A DNA stretch of 58,136 nucleotides from contig NTHE01000051.1 in the NCBI GenBank assembly GCA_002551355.1, forward strand, positions 27,055 through 85,190, given 5' to 3'. The DNA comes from Streptomyces sp. man185. GTDB lineage: Bacteria; Actinomycetota; Actinomycetes; Streptomycetales; Streptomycetaceae. Of this stretch, positions 34,526 through 42,899 are shown one piece after another. The notes under the pieces were generated by a model. It worked only from the letters and a program-made list of their open reading frames with translations. It searched no databases and had not been told where the DNA came from. A program made the position numbers and the translations under genes. The stretch's first letter is position 1, and each line of letters starts with the position of its first letter.

Positions 34526-35443
34526 ATGTCTGAACCGACCGGTGCCGCCCGCCGACGTGGGCCCTTCAAGGTCGGGGACCAGGTCCAGCTCACCGACCCC
34601 AAGGGACGCCACTACACCTTCACGCTCGAAGCCGGAAAGAACTTCCACACCCACAAGGGTTCTTTCCCGCACGACGAGCTGATCGGTGCTCCCGAGGGCA
34701 GTGTTGTCCGAACCACGGGAAACGTCGCCTATCTCGCGCTGCGCCCCCTGCTCCCCGACTACGTCCTGTCCATGCCCCGCGGCGCCGCCGTGGTCTACCC
34801 CAAGGACGCGGGCCAGATCCTGGCCTTCGCCGACATCTTCCCCGGCGCGCGCGTCGTGGAGGCCGGGGTCGGATCCGGCTCGCTCAGCACCTTCCTGCTG
34901 CGCGCCATCGGTGAGCAGGGCATGCTGCACTCCTACGAGCGCCGCGAGGACTTCGCCGAGATCGCCCAGCAGAACGTCGAGCGCTACTTCGGCTCCCCGC
35001 ACCCGGCCTGGCAGCTGACCGTCGGAGACCTCCAGGACAACCTCTCCGACACCGACGTCGACCGCGTCGTGCTGGACATGCTCGCCCCCTGGGAGTGCCT
35101 GGAGGCCGTCTCCAAGGCCCTGGTGCCCGGCGGCATCCTCTGCGCCTACGTCGCCACCACCACCCAGCTCTCGCGCACCGTCGAGTCCATCCGCGAGATC
35201 GGCTGCTTCGCCGAACCCCAGCCCTGGGAGTCGATGATCCGCAACTGGCACGTGGAGGGCCTCGCCGTCCGCCCCGACCACCGGATGATCGGCCACACCG
35301 GCTTCCTGGTCACCGCCCGCCGCCTCGCGGACGGCGTCGAGCCGCCGCTGCGCCGCCGCCGCCCGTCCAAGGGCGCCTACGGCGAGGACTACGAGGGACC
35401 GGGCAGCCAGAGCCGCGGAGGCTCCGCCGCCGACCGCGGCTGA
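34526..35443 (+). CDS. trmI: tRNA (adenine(58)-N1)-methyltransferase TrmI
   Basis: A 305-residue SAM-dependent methyltransferase that makes m1A58 in the T-loop of tRNAs. A beta-rich N-terminal domain (FKVGDQVQLTDPKGRHYTF) precedes the Rossmann fold with VVEAGVGSGSLS (motif I, about 113-124) and VVLDMLAPWE (motif IV). The C-terminal tail is basic and glycine-rich. The family is conserved in Actinobacteria next to proteasome genes, as here with arc 1.4 kb downstream. It ends at a long terminator. Confidence 0.93.
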   Translation: MSEPTGAARRRGPFKVGDQVQLTDPKGRHYTFTLEAGKNFHTHKGSFPHDELIGAPEGSVVRTTGNVAYLALRPLLPDYVLSMPRGAAVVYPKDAGQILAFADIFPGARVVEAGVGSGSLSTFLLRAIGEQGMLHSYERREDFAEIAQQNVERYFGSPHPAWQLTVGDLQDNLSDTDVDRVVLDMLAPWECLEAVSKALVPGGILCAYVATTTQLSRTVESIREIGCFAEPQPWESMIRNWHVEGLAVRPDHRMIGHTGFLVTARRLADGVEPPLRRRRPSKGAYGEDYEGPGSQSRGGSAADRG

Positions 35444-35458
35444 CCCGCGCAACGCGCC

Positions 35459-35515
35459 GAAGCCGCCGCGCAGTTCCCCGACCGACCGGGGAACTGCGCG
35501 GCGGCTTCCTTTCGT
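35459..35515 (+). terminator. strong terminator after trmI
   Basis: A perfect 21-bp stem (35459-35479 with 35488-35508) is followed by CTTTCGTT. Confidence 0.9.
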
Positions 35516-35625
35516 TGCCCCCGCCGTTCCGCCCGGGTGTGAGGTGTGGCACGATGCTGGCCACCCCTCAGGGGTGTTCCCCACCCCCTCACCGGGCTTC
35601 CAGGAACCATCAGGAGACATTTCGC

Positions 35626-36207
35626 GTGCAGACCTCCGCGCTCCCGGACCTCGCCCACACCGCCGCCAAGCCGATCCACTGGCTCGCCACGGCCGCGGCG
35701 ATGGCCGGGGTCGTCGCGCTGGCCGGGCTGCTCCAGCCCCGTTCGGCCACGGCGACCGCCACGGCCCCCGAGCAGCGGACCACCACGCAGAACGGCGCCC
35801 CCGCGCCCGCCCCGGACCCGGCCGGCGTGGATTTCCCGCTGGAGTGCGGCGGCGCCGGGACGACCGTCGCGAAACAGGCTCCCGGGGATCTCGACGGCGA
35901 CGGGCGGCCGGAAACCGTCGCCGTGGTGCACTGCGCCGCCGGATCGGGCACCCCGCCCGGCGGCATCTACGTCCTGACACGGACGAGCGGGGCCGCACCC
36001 CGGGTCGTGGCGACCCTGGTGGACCCCGCCGACAAGAAGACCGTCGGGGACTTCGCCGTACGCGACGGGGTCGTCTCGGCGACCCTGCTGGGCTACTCCT
36101 CGCTGGAGGTCCCCCGCTGCTGCCCCGACCAGGAGGAACAGGCCTCCTGGCGATGGAAGGGGCAGGCGTTCGTCCGTACCTCCGGGGACCTCGCCCGTAG
36201 CGTCTGA
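35626..36207 (+). CDS. membrane-anchored or secreted protein of unknown function
   Basis: A 193-residue protein with an N-terminal hydrophobic segment (about 19-37) that could be an uncleaved anchor or signal peptide, then a Thr/Ala/Pro-rich stretch and a compact domain (about 65-193) with Cys near 76 and 98 and a CC pair near 164 (VPRCCPDQEE). The DLDGDGRPE segment resembles a calcium-binding loop of FG-GAP/VCBS type. GTG 35626 follows CAGGAGAC. It is convergent with the ferredoxin gene. I do not recognise the family. Confidence 0.65.
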   Translation: MQTSALPDLAHTAAKPIHWLATAAAMAGVVALAGLLQPRSATATATAPEQRTTTQNGAPAPAPDPAGVDFPLECGGAGTTVAKQAPGDLDGDGRPETVAVVHCAAGSGTPPGGIYVLTRTSGAAPRVVATLVDPADKKTVGDFAVRDGVVSATLLGYSSLEVPRCCPDQEEQASWRWKGQAFVRTSGDLARSV

Positions 36208-36250
36208 GCGCGCGCTCCGGGGCGGACCCGGGCCGCGCGGCGCCGACCGG

Positions 36251-36562
36251 CTAGTCGGCGTCCGGCCCGTACACCTCGACGCTGTCCTTGACGCGCCGCA
36301 CGTGGATGCAGTCCCCGGGGCACTCCTTGGCCGAATCCACGACGTCCTGGAGGAGCGGCAGCGGTACCGGAGTGGTCGCCCCCGGGGCCTGCAGCAGCTC
36401 GTCGTCGCCGCTCTTCACATATGCCAGGCCGTCGATGTCCAGCTCGAAGACATCGGGGGCGTACTGCACACAGATGCCGTCCCCGGTGCAGAGGTCCTGG
36501 TCGATCCAGACCTCCAGGTCCTGCGTGTCACTGTCGCCCGGCGAGTCCTGCTGCACGGTCAT
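36251..36562 (-). CDS. ferredoxin ([3Fe-4S] or [4Fe-4S])
   Basis: A 103-residue acidic electron carrier. Cysteines 25, 31, 81 and 85 (DLCTGDGIC, KECPGDC) and the AYVK segment follow the pattern of Streptomyces ferredoxins that feed cytochromes P450, although the spacing C-x5-C leaves only some of the usual ligands. The insert between the clusters is long. I chose ATG 36562 with GGCAGGAC upstream; the extension to 36742 has no support. It is divergent from arc, and this pairing is common in Actinobacteria. Partner enzyme is unknown. Confidence 0.85.
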   Translation of the reverse strand: MTVQQDSPGDSDTQDLEVWIDQDLCTGDGICVQYAPDVFELDIDGLAYVKSGDDELLQAPGATTPVPLPLLQDVVDSAKECPGDCIHVRRVKDSVEVYGPDAD

Positions 36563-36762
36563 GTGTCCTGCCGTTCCTGCGTATCTGAACCAATTGGAGC
36601 CAGCCCTGACGGGTGTTGAACACTTCGACGATACAACCGGCGGCTTTCCGGTGCCGAAGGGTGGGTATTCCCTTGACGTGAGGGAGAGCGCAAGGGTGAA
36701 GATCGGACACACCCCGCAGTCTTTGTGATCTAGGGGTTTCAATCACCACCCACCCAGGTAGG

Positions 36763-36768
36763 GTCAGG
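36763..36768 (+). promoter_or_regulatory. -10 hexamer of the arc promoter
   Basis: TAGGGT sits 34 bases before GTG 36803 in the 240-bp divergent gap. An inverted repeat GTGAT-N12-ATCAC (36725-36746) lies just upstream and might be an operator. A strong GGAGGTGAGG ribosome site precedes the start. Confidence 0.45.
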
Positions 36769-36802
36769 AAGCGTCCAGCTCCCCATGGAGGAGGTGAGGA
36801 CC

Positions 36803-38569
36803 GTGGCAGCCCACGACGACGACATCAACCGCGGCATCCGGCCCGCGCGAGGGTCAGAGGACCCAGCCGGCCAGGTTGCCTATCTCGAGCAGGAAATCGC
36901 CGTCCTGCGACGTAAGCTCGCCGACTCTCCGCGTCATACGAGGATTCTCGAAGAGCGGATCGTCGAGTTGCAGACGAATCTGGCAGGCGTGTCCGCGCAG
37001 AACGAGCGGCTCGCCAACACGCTCCGGGAGGCGCGTGACCAGATCGTGGCCCTCAAGGAGGAGGTCGACCGGCTCGCGCAGCCGCCGGCCGGCTTCGGCG
37101 TCTTCCTTCAGGCCAACGAGGACGGCACCTGCGACATCTTCACCGGGGGCCGCAAGCTCCGGGTGAACGTCAGCCCCAGTGTCGAGCTCGAAGATCTGCG
37201 GCGTGGCCAGGAGGTCATGCTCAACGAAGCGCTCAACGTGGTCGAGGCCATGGAGTTCGAGCGCGCCGGGGACATCGTCACTCTCAAGGAGATCCTCGAG
37301 GACGGCGAGCGCGCCCTGGTGGTCGGGCACACCGACGAGGAGAGGGTGGTGCGGCTCGCCGAGCCCCTGCTGGACATCACCATCCGTCCCGGCGACGCCC
37401 TGCTCCTGGACTCCAGGTCCGGCTACGTCTATGAGGTGGTCCCCAAGAGCGAGGTCGAGGAGCTCGTCCTCGAAGAGGTCCCGGACATCGACTACGACAA
37501 GATCGGCGGCCTGGGCGACCAGATCGAGCTGATCCGCGACGCGGTCGAGCTTCCGTATCTGCACCCCGACCTCTTCAAGGAGCACGAGCTGCGACCGCCG
37601 AAGGGCATCCTGCTCTACGGCCCGCCCGGCTGTGGCAAGACGCTCATCGCCAAGGCCGTCGCCAATTCGCTCGCCAAGAAGGTCGCCGAGGTGACCGGGC
37701 AGCCCGCGGGGAAGAGCTACTTCCTCAATATCAAGGGCCCCGAGCTCCTCAACAAGTACGTCGGCGAGACCGAGCGGCACATCCGCCTGGTCTTCCAGCG
37801 TGCGAGGGAGAAGGCGAGCGAGGGCACCCCCGTCATCGTCTTCTTCGACGAGATGGAGTCCCTCTTCCGCACCCGCGGCAGCGGCGTCAGCTCGGACGTG
37901 GAGAACACCATCGTCCCGCAGCTGCTCGCGGAGATCGACGGGGTGGAGGGCCTGGAGAACGTCATCGTCATCGGCGCCTCCAACCGCGAGGACATGATCG
38001 ACCCCGCCATCCTGCGCCCCGGCCGACTCGATGTGAAGATCAAGATCGAGCGTCCGGACGCCGAGGCGGCGAAGGACATCTTCGCGAAGTACCTGACCCC
38101 GTCGCTCCCGCTGCACGCGGACGATCTGGCCGAGCACACCGGCTCCCGGCCGGCCGCCGCTCACGCCATGATCCAGTCCGTCGTGGAGCGGATGTACACG
38201 GAGTCCGAGGAGAACCGCTTCCTCGAGGTGACCTACGCAAACGGCGACAAGGAAGTCCTCTACTTCAAGGACTTCAACTCCGGCGCGATGATTCAGAACA
38301 TCGTCGACCGGGCAAAGAAAATGGCCATCAAGGCATTCCTGGAACAGGGCCAGAAGGGGCTGCGGGTCGCTCATCTCCTGCAGGCCTGCGTGGACGAGTT
38401 CAAGGAGAACGAGGACCTTCCGAACACCACCAACCCGGACGACTGGGCCAGGATTTCCGGCAAGAAGGGTGAGCGGATCGTCTTCATCCGCACGCTCGTC
38501 ACCGGAAAGCAGGGCGCGGACACCGGGCGCTCCATCGATACGGTGGCCAATACCGGCCAGTACCTGTAA
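36803..38569 (+). CDS. arc: proteasome-associated AAA+ ATPase ARC/Mpa
   Basis: A 588-residue hexameric unfoldase. The N-terminal coiled coil (about 20-75) binds Pup, the tandem OB region follows (about 80-230), then the AAA+ module with Walker A GPPGCGKT (273-280) and Walker B FFDEMES, and the C-terminal QYL motif (586-588) that docks into the 20S proteasome to open the gate. I chose GTG 36803 over ATG 36785 because GGAGGTGAGG lies between them, and the length matches S. coelicolor ARC. It heads the Pup-proteasome gene group. Confidence 0.96.
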   Translation: MAAHDDDINRGIRPARGSEDPAGQVAYLEQEIAVLRRKLADSPRHTRILEERIVELQTNLAGVSAQNERLANTLREARDQIVALKEEVDRLAQPPAGFGVFLQANEDGTCDIFTGGRKLRVNVSPSVELEDLRRGQEVMLNEALNVVEAMEFERAGDIVTLKEILEDGERALVVGHTDEERVVRLAEPLLDITIRPGDALLLDSRSGYVYEVVPKSEVEELVLEEVPDIDYDKIGGLGDQIELIRDAVELPYLHPDLFKEHELRPPKGILLYGPPGCGKTLIAKAVANSLAKKVAEVTGQPAGKSYFLNIKGPELLNKYVGETERHIRLVFQRAREKASEGTPVIVFFDEMESLFRTRGSGVSSDVENTIVPQLLAEIDGVEGLENVIVIGASNREDMIDPAILRPGRLDVKIKIERPDAEAAKDIFAKYLTPSLPLHADDLAEHTGSRPAAAHAMIQSVVERMYTESEENRFLEVTYANGDKEVLYFKDFNSGAMIQNIVDRAKKMAIKAFLEQGQKGLRVAHLLQACVDEFKENEDLPNTTNPDDWARISGKKGERIVFIRTLVTGKQGADTGRSIDTVANTGQYL

Positions 38570-38577
38570 TACGTGGG

Positions 38578-38618
38578 ACCGGCTGCGGAAGCCCCCGGGG
38601 GCCTCCGCAGCCGGTTGC
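38578..38618 (+). terminator. terminator after arc
   Basis: A perfect 12-bp stem (38578-38589 with 38604-38615) with a self-complementary GCCCCCGGGGGC interior. A dop promoter -10-like TAGGCT (38685-38690) and an 8-bp hairpin (38714-38734) follow. Confidence 0.8.
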
Positions 38619-38805
38619 ATTCCCCCGTTCCGGCCATGCCGGAGCAATGTCGTAATTGATCTCCCCACCGGCGCAGAGGCGCTCTAGGCTCTGCGGTACC
38701 GCCGAGTCGCGCAGTGCGGTGACGGGCACCGCACACGCACCGGACACAGCAGCGGTACTTGAGCGTCGCTCCCGGAGGGGACCGACGCCGGGCAAGGAGG
38801 GCCGC

Positions 38806-40317
38806 ATGACCGTACGGCGAGTAATGGGCATCGAGACGGAGTACGGGATCTCCGTCCCCGGCCACCCCAACGCCAATGCCATGCTCACCTCGTCCCAGAT
38901 CGTCAACGCCTACGCGGCGGCGATGCACCGGGCGCGACGCGCCCGCTGGGATTTCGAGGAGGAGAATCCGCTGCGTGACGCGCGAGGCTTCGACCTCGCC
39001 CGTGAGACCGCCGACTCCAGCCAGCTCACCGACGAGGACATCGGCCTGGCCAATGTCATCCTCACCAACGGCGCCCGGCTGTACGTCGACCACGCGCACC
39101 CCGAATACAGCTCCCCGGAGATCACCAACCCGCTCGACGCGGTGCTCTGGGACAAGGCCGGCGAGCGGATCATGGCGGAGGCCGCCGAGCGGGCGGCCGC
39201 CATCCCGGGCGCCCAGCCGATCCACCTCTACAAGAACAACACCGACAACAAGGGCGCCTCCTACGGCACGCACGAGAACTACCTCATGCAGCGGGAGACG
39301 CCGTTCTCGGACATCGTGCGCCATCTGACGCCGTTCTTCGTCTCGCGCCAGGTGGTCACGGGCGCGGGCCGGGTCGGCATCGGCCAGGACGGCCACGAGC
39401 ACGGTTTCCAGATCAGTCAGCGCGCCGACTACTTCGAGGTCGAGGTCGGCCTGGAGACCACGCTCAAGCGCCCCATCATCAACACCCGGGACGAGCCCCA
39501 CTCCGACGCGGAGAAGTACCGCCGGCTCCATGTGATCATCGGCGACGCCAACCTCTCGGAGATCTCCACCTATCTCAAGCTCGGTACCACGTCCCTGGTG
39601 CTGTCGATGATCGAGGATGCCTTCATCAACGTCGACCTCGCGGTCGACCAGCCCGTGCGCACCCTGCACCAGGTCTCCCACGACCCGGACCTGCGGCAGC
39701 TGATCACGCTCCGCAGCGGCCGGACACTCACCGCGGTCCAGCTCCAGATGGAGTACTTCGAGCTGGCCCGCAAGTACGTCGACGAGCGGTACGGCGCGGA
39801 CGCCGACGAGCAGACCAAGGACATCCTGACCCGCTGGGAGGACACCCTCAACCGGCTGGAGACCGATCCGATGAGCCTGTCGGGCGAGCTGGACTGGATC
39901 GCCAAGCGGGAGCTCATGGAGGGCTACCGCCGCCGCGACGCGCTGGACTGGGACGCCCCCCGGCTGCATCTGGTGGACCTCCAGTACGCGGACGTACGGC
40001 CCGACAAGGGCCTCTACAACCGCCTGGCGGCCCGCGGGAAGATGAAGCGCCTCCTGGACGAGGGCGACGTCACCAGGGCCCGTACGGCGCCCCCGGAGGA
40101 CACCAGGGCCTACTTCCGGGGCCGCTGCCTGGAGCAGTACGCCGACGACGTGGCGGCGGCCTCCTGGGACTCGGTGATCTTCGATCTGCCGGACCGCGAC
40201 TCCCTGCAGCGGGTGCCCACCCTGGAGCCGCTGCGCGGGACGAAGGAACACGTGAAGGACCTCCTCGACCGCTGTCGTACGGCGGAGGAGCTGGTCCGGA
40301 CGTTGTCGGGCGGCTGA
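38806..40317 (+). CDS. dop: Pup deamidase/depupylase Dop
   Basis: A 503-residue carboxylate-amine ligase-like enzyme that removes Pup from substrates and, where Pup ends in Gln, deamidates it to Glu. It starts MTVRRVMGIETEYGIS; the E-TEYG segment binds ATP/Mg. The extra loop around residues 40-80 and the greater length (503 against 453) distinguish it from PafA. NTDNKGASYGTHENYL and the RPIINTRDEPH segment are shared with PafA. GCAAGGAGGG lies upstream. Pup follows by 129 bp. Confidence 0.95.
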   Translation: MTVRRVMGIETEYGISVPGHPNANAMLTSSQIVNAYAAAMHRARRARWDFEEENPLRDARGFDLARETADSSQLTDEDIGLANVILTNGARLYVDHAHPEYSSPEITNPLDAVLWDKAGERIMAEAAERAAAIPGAQPIHLYKNNTDNKGASYGTHENYLMQRETPFSDIVRHLTPFFVSRQVVTGAGRVGIGQDGHEHGFQISQRADYFEVEVGLETTLKRPIINTRDEPHSDAEKYRRLHVIIGDANLSEISTYLKLGTTSLVLSMIEDAFINVDLAVDQPVRTLHQVSHDPDLRQLITLRSGRTLTAVQLQMEYFELARKYVDERYGADADEQTKDILTRWEDTLNRLETDPMSLSGELDWIAKRELMEGYRRRDALDWDAPRLHLVDLQYADVRPDKGLYNRLAARGKMKRLLDEGDVTRARTAPPEDTRAYFRGRCLEQYADDVAAASWDSVIFDLPDRDSLQRVPTLEPLRGTKEHVKDLLDRCRTAEELVRTLSGG

Positions 40318-40395
40318 AAGGCCTCCGGGCTGGGAATCAATCACCTGTGGCACGGGCTTGCATCAACTACCGGGCCAAATGTCGGACCCGGTGGG

Positions 40396-40401
40396 TAGGG
40401 T
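40396..40401 (+). promoter_or_regulatory. -10 hexamer of a pup promoter
   Basis: TAGGGT lies 45 bases before ATG 40447. A GGGGTGAG ribosome site follows. Confidence 0.45.
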
Positions 40402-40446
40402 CTGATCAAGAGCTTCGATTGCTTCGAACCGAGCGGGGTGAGCTAC

Positions 40447-40665
40447 ATGGCGACCAAGGACACCGGCGGCGGACAGCAGAAGGCGACACGTTCCACCGAG
40501 GAGGTCGAGGAGCAGGCGCAGGACGCGCAGGCGTCCGAGGACCTCGCGGAGCGACAGGAGAAGCTGAGCGACGACGTCGACTCGGTGCTGGACGAGATCG
40601 ATGACGTCCTCGAAGAGAACGCCGAGGATTTCGTGAGGTCATTTGTCCAAAAGGGCGGGGAATAG
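40447..40665 (+). CDS. pup: prokaryotic ubiquitin-like protein Pup, encoded with C-terminal Glu
   Basis: A 72-residue intrinsically disordered acidic modifier. The central helical region (about 25-60, LSDDVDSVLDEIDDVLEENAEDF) binds the Arc coiled coil, and the C-terminus is linked to target lysines by PafA. The last codons GGC GGG GAA encode GGE, so Pup is made directly in the ligatable Glu form; Mycobacterium Pup ends in GGQ. Dop is therefore needed here only for depupylation. The HNH gene starts 7 bases after the stop. Confidence 0.97.
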   Translation: MATKDTGGGQQKATRSTEEVEEQAQDAQASEDLAERQEKLSDDVDSVLDEIDDVLEENAEDFVRSFVQKGGE

Positions 40666-40671
40666 GACTTA

Positions 40672-41208
40672 ATGTCCGAAAGTCCCGCGGAGAGGCACTG
40701 CTCCCGTCGCCGGATGGGCCTGCCGCGGCAGGCCTCGGCCAGCAATAGGGCTATGCCTGATGGCCTCCAGGCGTCCTGCCGGAAGTGCTCTGCTGAGTAC
40801 TACCGGCAGCGTCAGGAGGCCAAGGGCAAGTCGGTCCGGGTGAAGGTTGAGTGGGAGCGCAACAAGTCGTCTTCGGACGGATGGTCGAGCTACTGCCGGG
40901 AATGCAGGGCGGAGCGAAACCGGATCAGCTACTCCAAGCACAAGTGCGGCCTTGCTCCTGCTGAGCTGGACGCGCTGATCGCGGCTCGGCAGGGCGTGTG
41001 CTGTATCTGTCCAATCGCTCCGGCTGAGCACGTGGATCACTGCCATGAGACGGGTAGGGTCCGTGGCGTACTGTGCTTCAGCTGCAACGCAGCCCTGGGG
41101 CAGTTCAAGGGTCGGCCGGACGCCATAAGGCGTGCAGCCGCATACGTGGAGGGAAACGCGTGGAAGCCAACACTCGTAGCACCGGGCGTCTACCAGCTGC
41201 CTTCCTGA
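40672..41208 (+). CDS. HNH endonuclease of the EndoVII type, nested in the Pup-proteasome operon
   Basis: A 178-residue zinc-dependent nuclease-like protein. The C-terminal EndoVII HNH core is intact: CxxC (110-113), VDHCHETGRVRGVLC with Asp123 and His124, and CFSCN (135-139). The N-terminal half has two degenerate zinc modules in which only the second Cys pairs (36/39 and 75/78) remain; CSRR at 10-13 and SVRV near 54-57 sit where CxxC would be. Codons such as AGG, GCT, CCT and CTT are far more common than in neighbours, suggesting transfer. It starts 7 bases after pup and overlaps prcB by 49. Function here is unknown. Confidence 0.85.
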   Translation: MSESPAERHCSRRRMGLPRQASASNRAMPDGLQASCRKCSAEYYRQRQEAKGKSVRVKVEWERNKSSSDGWSSYCRECRAERNRISYSKHKCGLAPAELDALIAARQGVCCICPIAPAEHVDHCHETGRVRGVLCFSCNAALGQFKGRPDAIRRAAAYVEGNAWKPTLVAPGVYQLPS

Positions 41209-42005
41209 CGCCGGGTTCGTCCTCGTTCATGGACTTCCTGTCCGACCAGTCGCCCGAGATGCTCCCGGGCAACCGGAGCCTGCCGCCGCTCCAGGGAGCG
41301 ATCGAGGCGCCGCACGGGACGACCATCGTCGCCGCGTCCTTCCCCGGCGGCGTGGTCCTGGCCGGCGACCGGCGCGCCACCATGGGCAACATGATCGCGC
41401 AGCGCGACATCGAGAAGGTCTTCCCGGCCGACGAGTACTCCGCGGTGGGCATCGCGGGCACCGCCGGACTGGCCGTGGAGATGGTCAAGCTGTTCCAGCT
41501 GGAGCTGGAGCACTTCGAGAAGGTCGAGGGGGCCCAGCTCTCCCTTGAGGGCAAGGCCAACCGGCTCTCCACCATGATCCGCTCCAACCTCGCCATGGCC
41601 ATGCAGGGTCTCGCCGTGGTTCCCCTCTTCGCCGGCTACGACATCGACCGCGAGAAGGGCCGCATCTTCTCCTACGACGTCACTGGCGGCCGCTCCGAGG
41701 AGAACGGCTACGCCGCCACCGGCTCCGGGTCCATCTTCGCCCGCGGCTCGATGAAGAAGCTCTACCGCGAGGACCTGACGGAGGAGCAGGCTCTCACCCT
41801 GGTCGTACAGGCGCTGTACGACGCGGCGGACGACGACTCGGCGACCGGCGGCCCGGACGTGGCCCGCCGTATCTATCCGATCGTCACCGTCATCACCGAC
41901 GAAGGCTTCCGGAGGCTGAGCGACCAGGAGTCCTCCGAGATCGCGCGCTCCATCCTGGAACGCCGACTCGAGCAGCCCGACGGCCCGCGCGCCGCGCTGC
42001 TCTGA
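41160..42005 (+). CDS. prcB: proteasome beta subunit PrcB
   Basis: A 281-residue N-terminal-nucleophile hydrolase. A 53-residue propeptide ends at HG, and autocleavage exposes the catalytic Thr54 (GTTIVAASFPGGVVLAGD). Lys and Asp of the active site follow in VLAGDRRATMG. It forms the inner rings of the 20S core with PrcA. I chose GTG 41160 because GGAGGG is 8 bases upstream and the start EANTRSTGRLPAAF matches S. coelicolor PrcB as I remember it. Its start lies inside the HNH gene, so translation may be coupled to it. Confidence 0.96.
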   Translation: MEANTRSTGRLPAAFLTPGSSSFMDFLSDQSPEMLPGNRSLPPLQGAIEAPHGTTIVAASFPGGVVLAGDRRATMGNMIAQRDIEKVFPADEYSAVGIAGTAGLAVEMVKLFQLELEHFEKVEGAQLSLEGKANRLSTMIRSNLAMAMQGLAVVPLFAGYDIDREKGRIFSYDVTGGRSEENGYAATGSGSIFARGSMKKLYREDLTEEQALTLVVQALYDAADDDSATGGPDVARRIYPIVTVITDEGFRRLSDQESSEIARSILERRLEQPDGPRAALL

Positions 42006-42063
42006 TCCGGACCCCTGGCCTCCCCAGACGCACTCGTCACTGACAGAAAGGGACGGATAGCCG

Positions 42064-42855
42064 GTGTCGACGCCGTTCTATGTCTCACCCCAGCAGGCCA
42101 TGGCCGACCGGGCGGAATACGCCCGCAAGGGCATCGCCCGTGGTCGCAGCCTCGTTGTGCTGCAGTATGCCGACGGCATTGTGTTCGTCGGCGAGAACCC
42201 GTCCCGCGCACTCCACAAGTTCAGCGAGATCTACGACCGGATCGGCTTCGCCGCCGCCGGCAAGTACAACGAGTACGAGAATCTCCGCATCGGTGGTGTG
42301 CGCTACGCCGATCTGCGCGGATACACCTACGACCGGGACGATGTGACGGCCCGTGGGCTGGCCAACGTCTACGCCCAGACGCTCGGCACCATCTTCTCCA
42401 GTGCGGCCGAGAAGCCGTACGAGGTGGAGCTGGTGGTCGCCGAGGTCGGCAGCGCGGCCGAGGGCGACCAGATCTACCGGTTGCCGCACGACGGTTCGAT
42501 CGTGGACGAGCACGGCTCGGTCGCGGTCGGCGGCAACTCCGAGCAGATCAGCGGCTTCCTCGACCAGCGGCACCGCGACGGCATGACCCTGGCCGAGGCG
42601 CTCAAGCTGGCCGTCCAGGCCCTCTCGCGGGAGCCGGGCGGCGGCGAGCGGGAGATCCCGGCCGAGCGTCTGGAGGTCGCGGTCCTGGACCGTACCCGCC
42701 CCCAGCAGCGCAAGTTCAAGCGGATCGTCGGCCGTCAGCTGGCCCGGCTGCTGGACACGGACGCCGCGGCCAGCACGCCCACGGACGCCCCGTCCGACGC
42801 CGAGGACAACGACGCCGACAGCACGCCCGGCTCCACGGAGGAGGCGGAGAAGTAG
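42064..42855 (+). CDS. prcA: proteasome alpha subunit PrcA
   Basis: A 263-residue structural subunit of the outer 20S rings. It begins with GTG and the gating sequence STPFYVSPQQAMADRAEYARKGIARG, has the alpha-type YADGIVFVGEN and KFSEIYDRIGFAAAGKYNEYE segments, and ends in a low-complexity acidic tail. AGAAAGGGACGG lies upstream. It has no N-terminal Thr nucleophile, as expected. A terminator follows. Confidence 0.96.
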   Translation: MSTPFYVSPQQAMADRAEYARKGIARGRSLVVLQYADGIVFVGENPSRALHKFSEIYDRIGFAAAGKYNEYENLRIGGVRYADLRGYTYDRDDVTARGLANVYAQTLGTIFSSAAEKPYEVELVVAEVGSAAEGDQIYRLPHDGSIVDEHGSVAVGGNSEQISGFLDQRHRDGMTLAEALKLAVQALSREPGGGEREIPAERLEVAVLDRTRPQQRKFKRIVGRQLARLLDTDAAASTPTDAPSDAEDNDADSTPGSTEEAEK

Positions 42856-42868
42856 CGGCAGCGCTTGT

Positions 42869-42898
42869 GGCGCCCCCGGGCCTCGGCCCGGGGGCGCC
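42869..42898. terminator. bidirectional terminator
   Basis: A perfect 14-bp stem (42869-42882 with 42885-42898) between prcA and the convergent LacI gene. Confidence 0.85.
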
Positions 42899-42899
42899 G

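Noticed and set aside
42038..42045. CACTGACA before prcA as a minus-strand RecA-NDp -35 element
   Set aside because: No TANNNT hexamer at the required 8-bp distance and no minus-strand gene follows.
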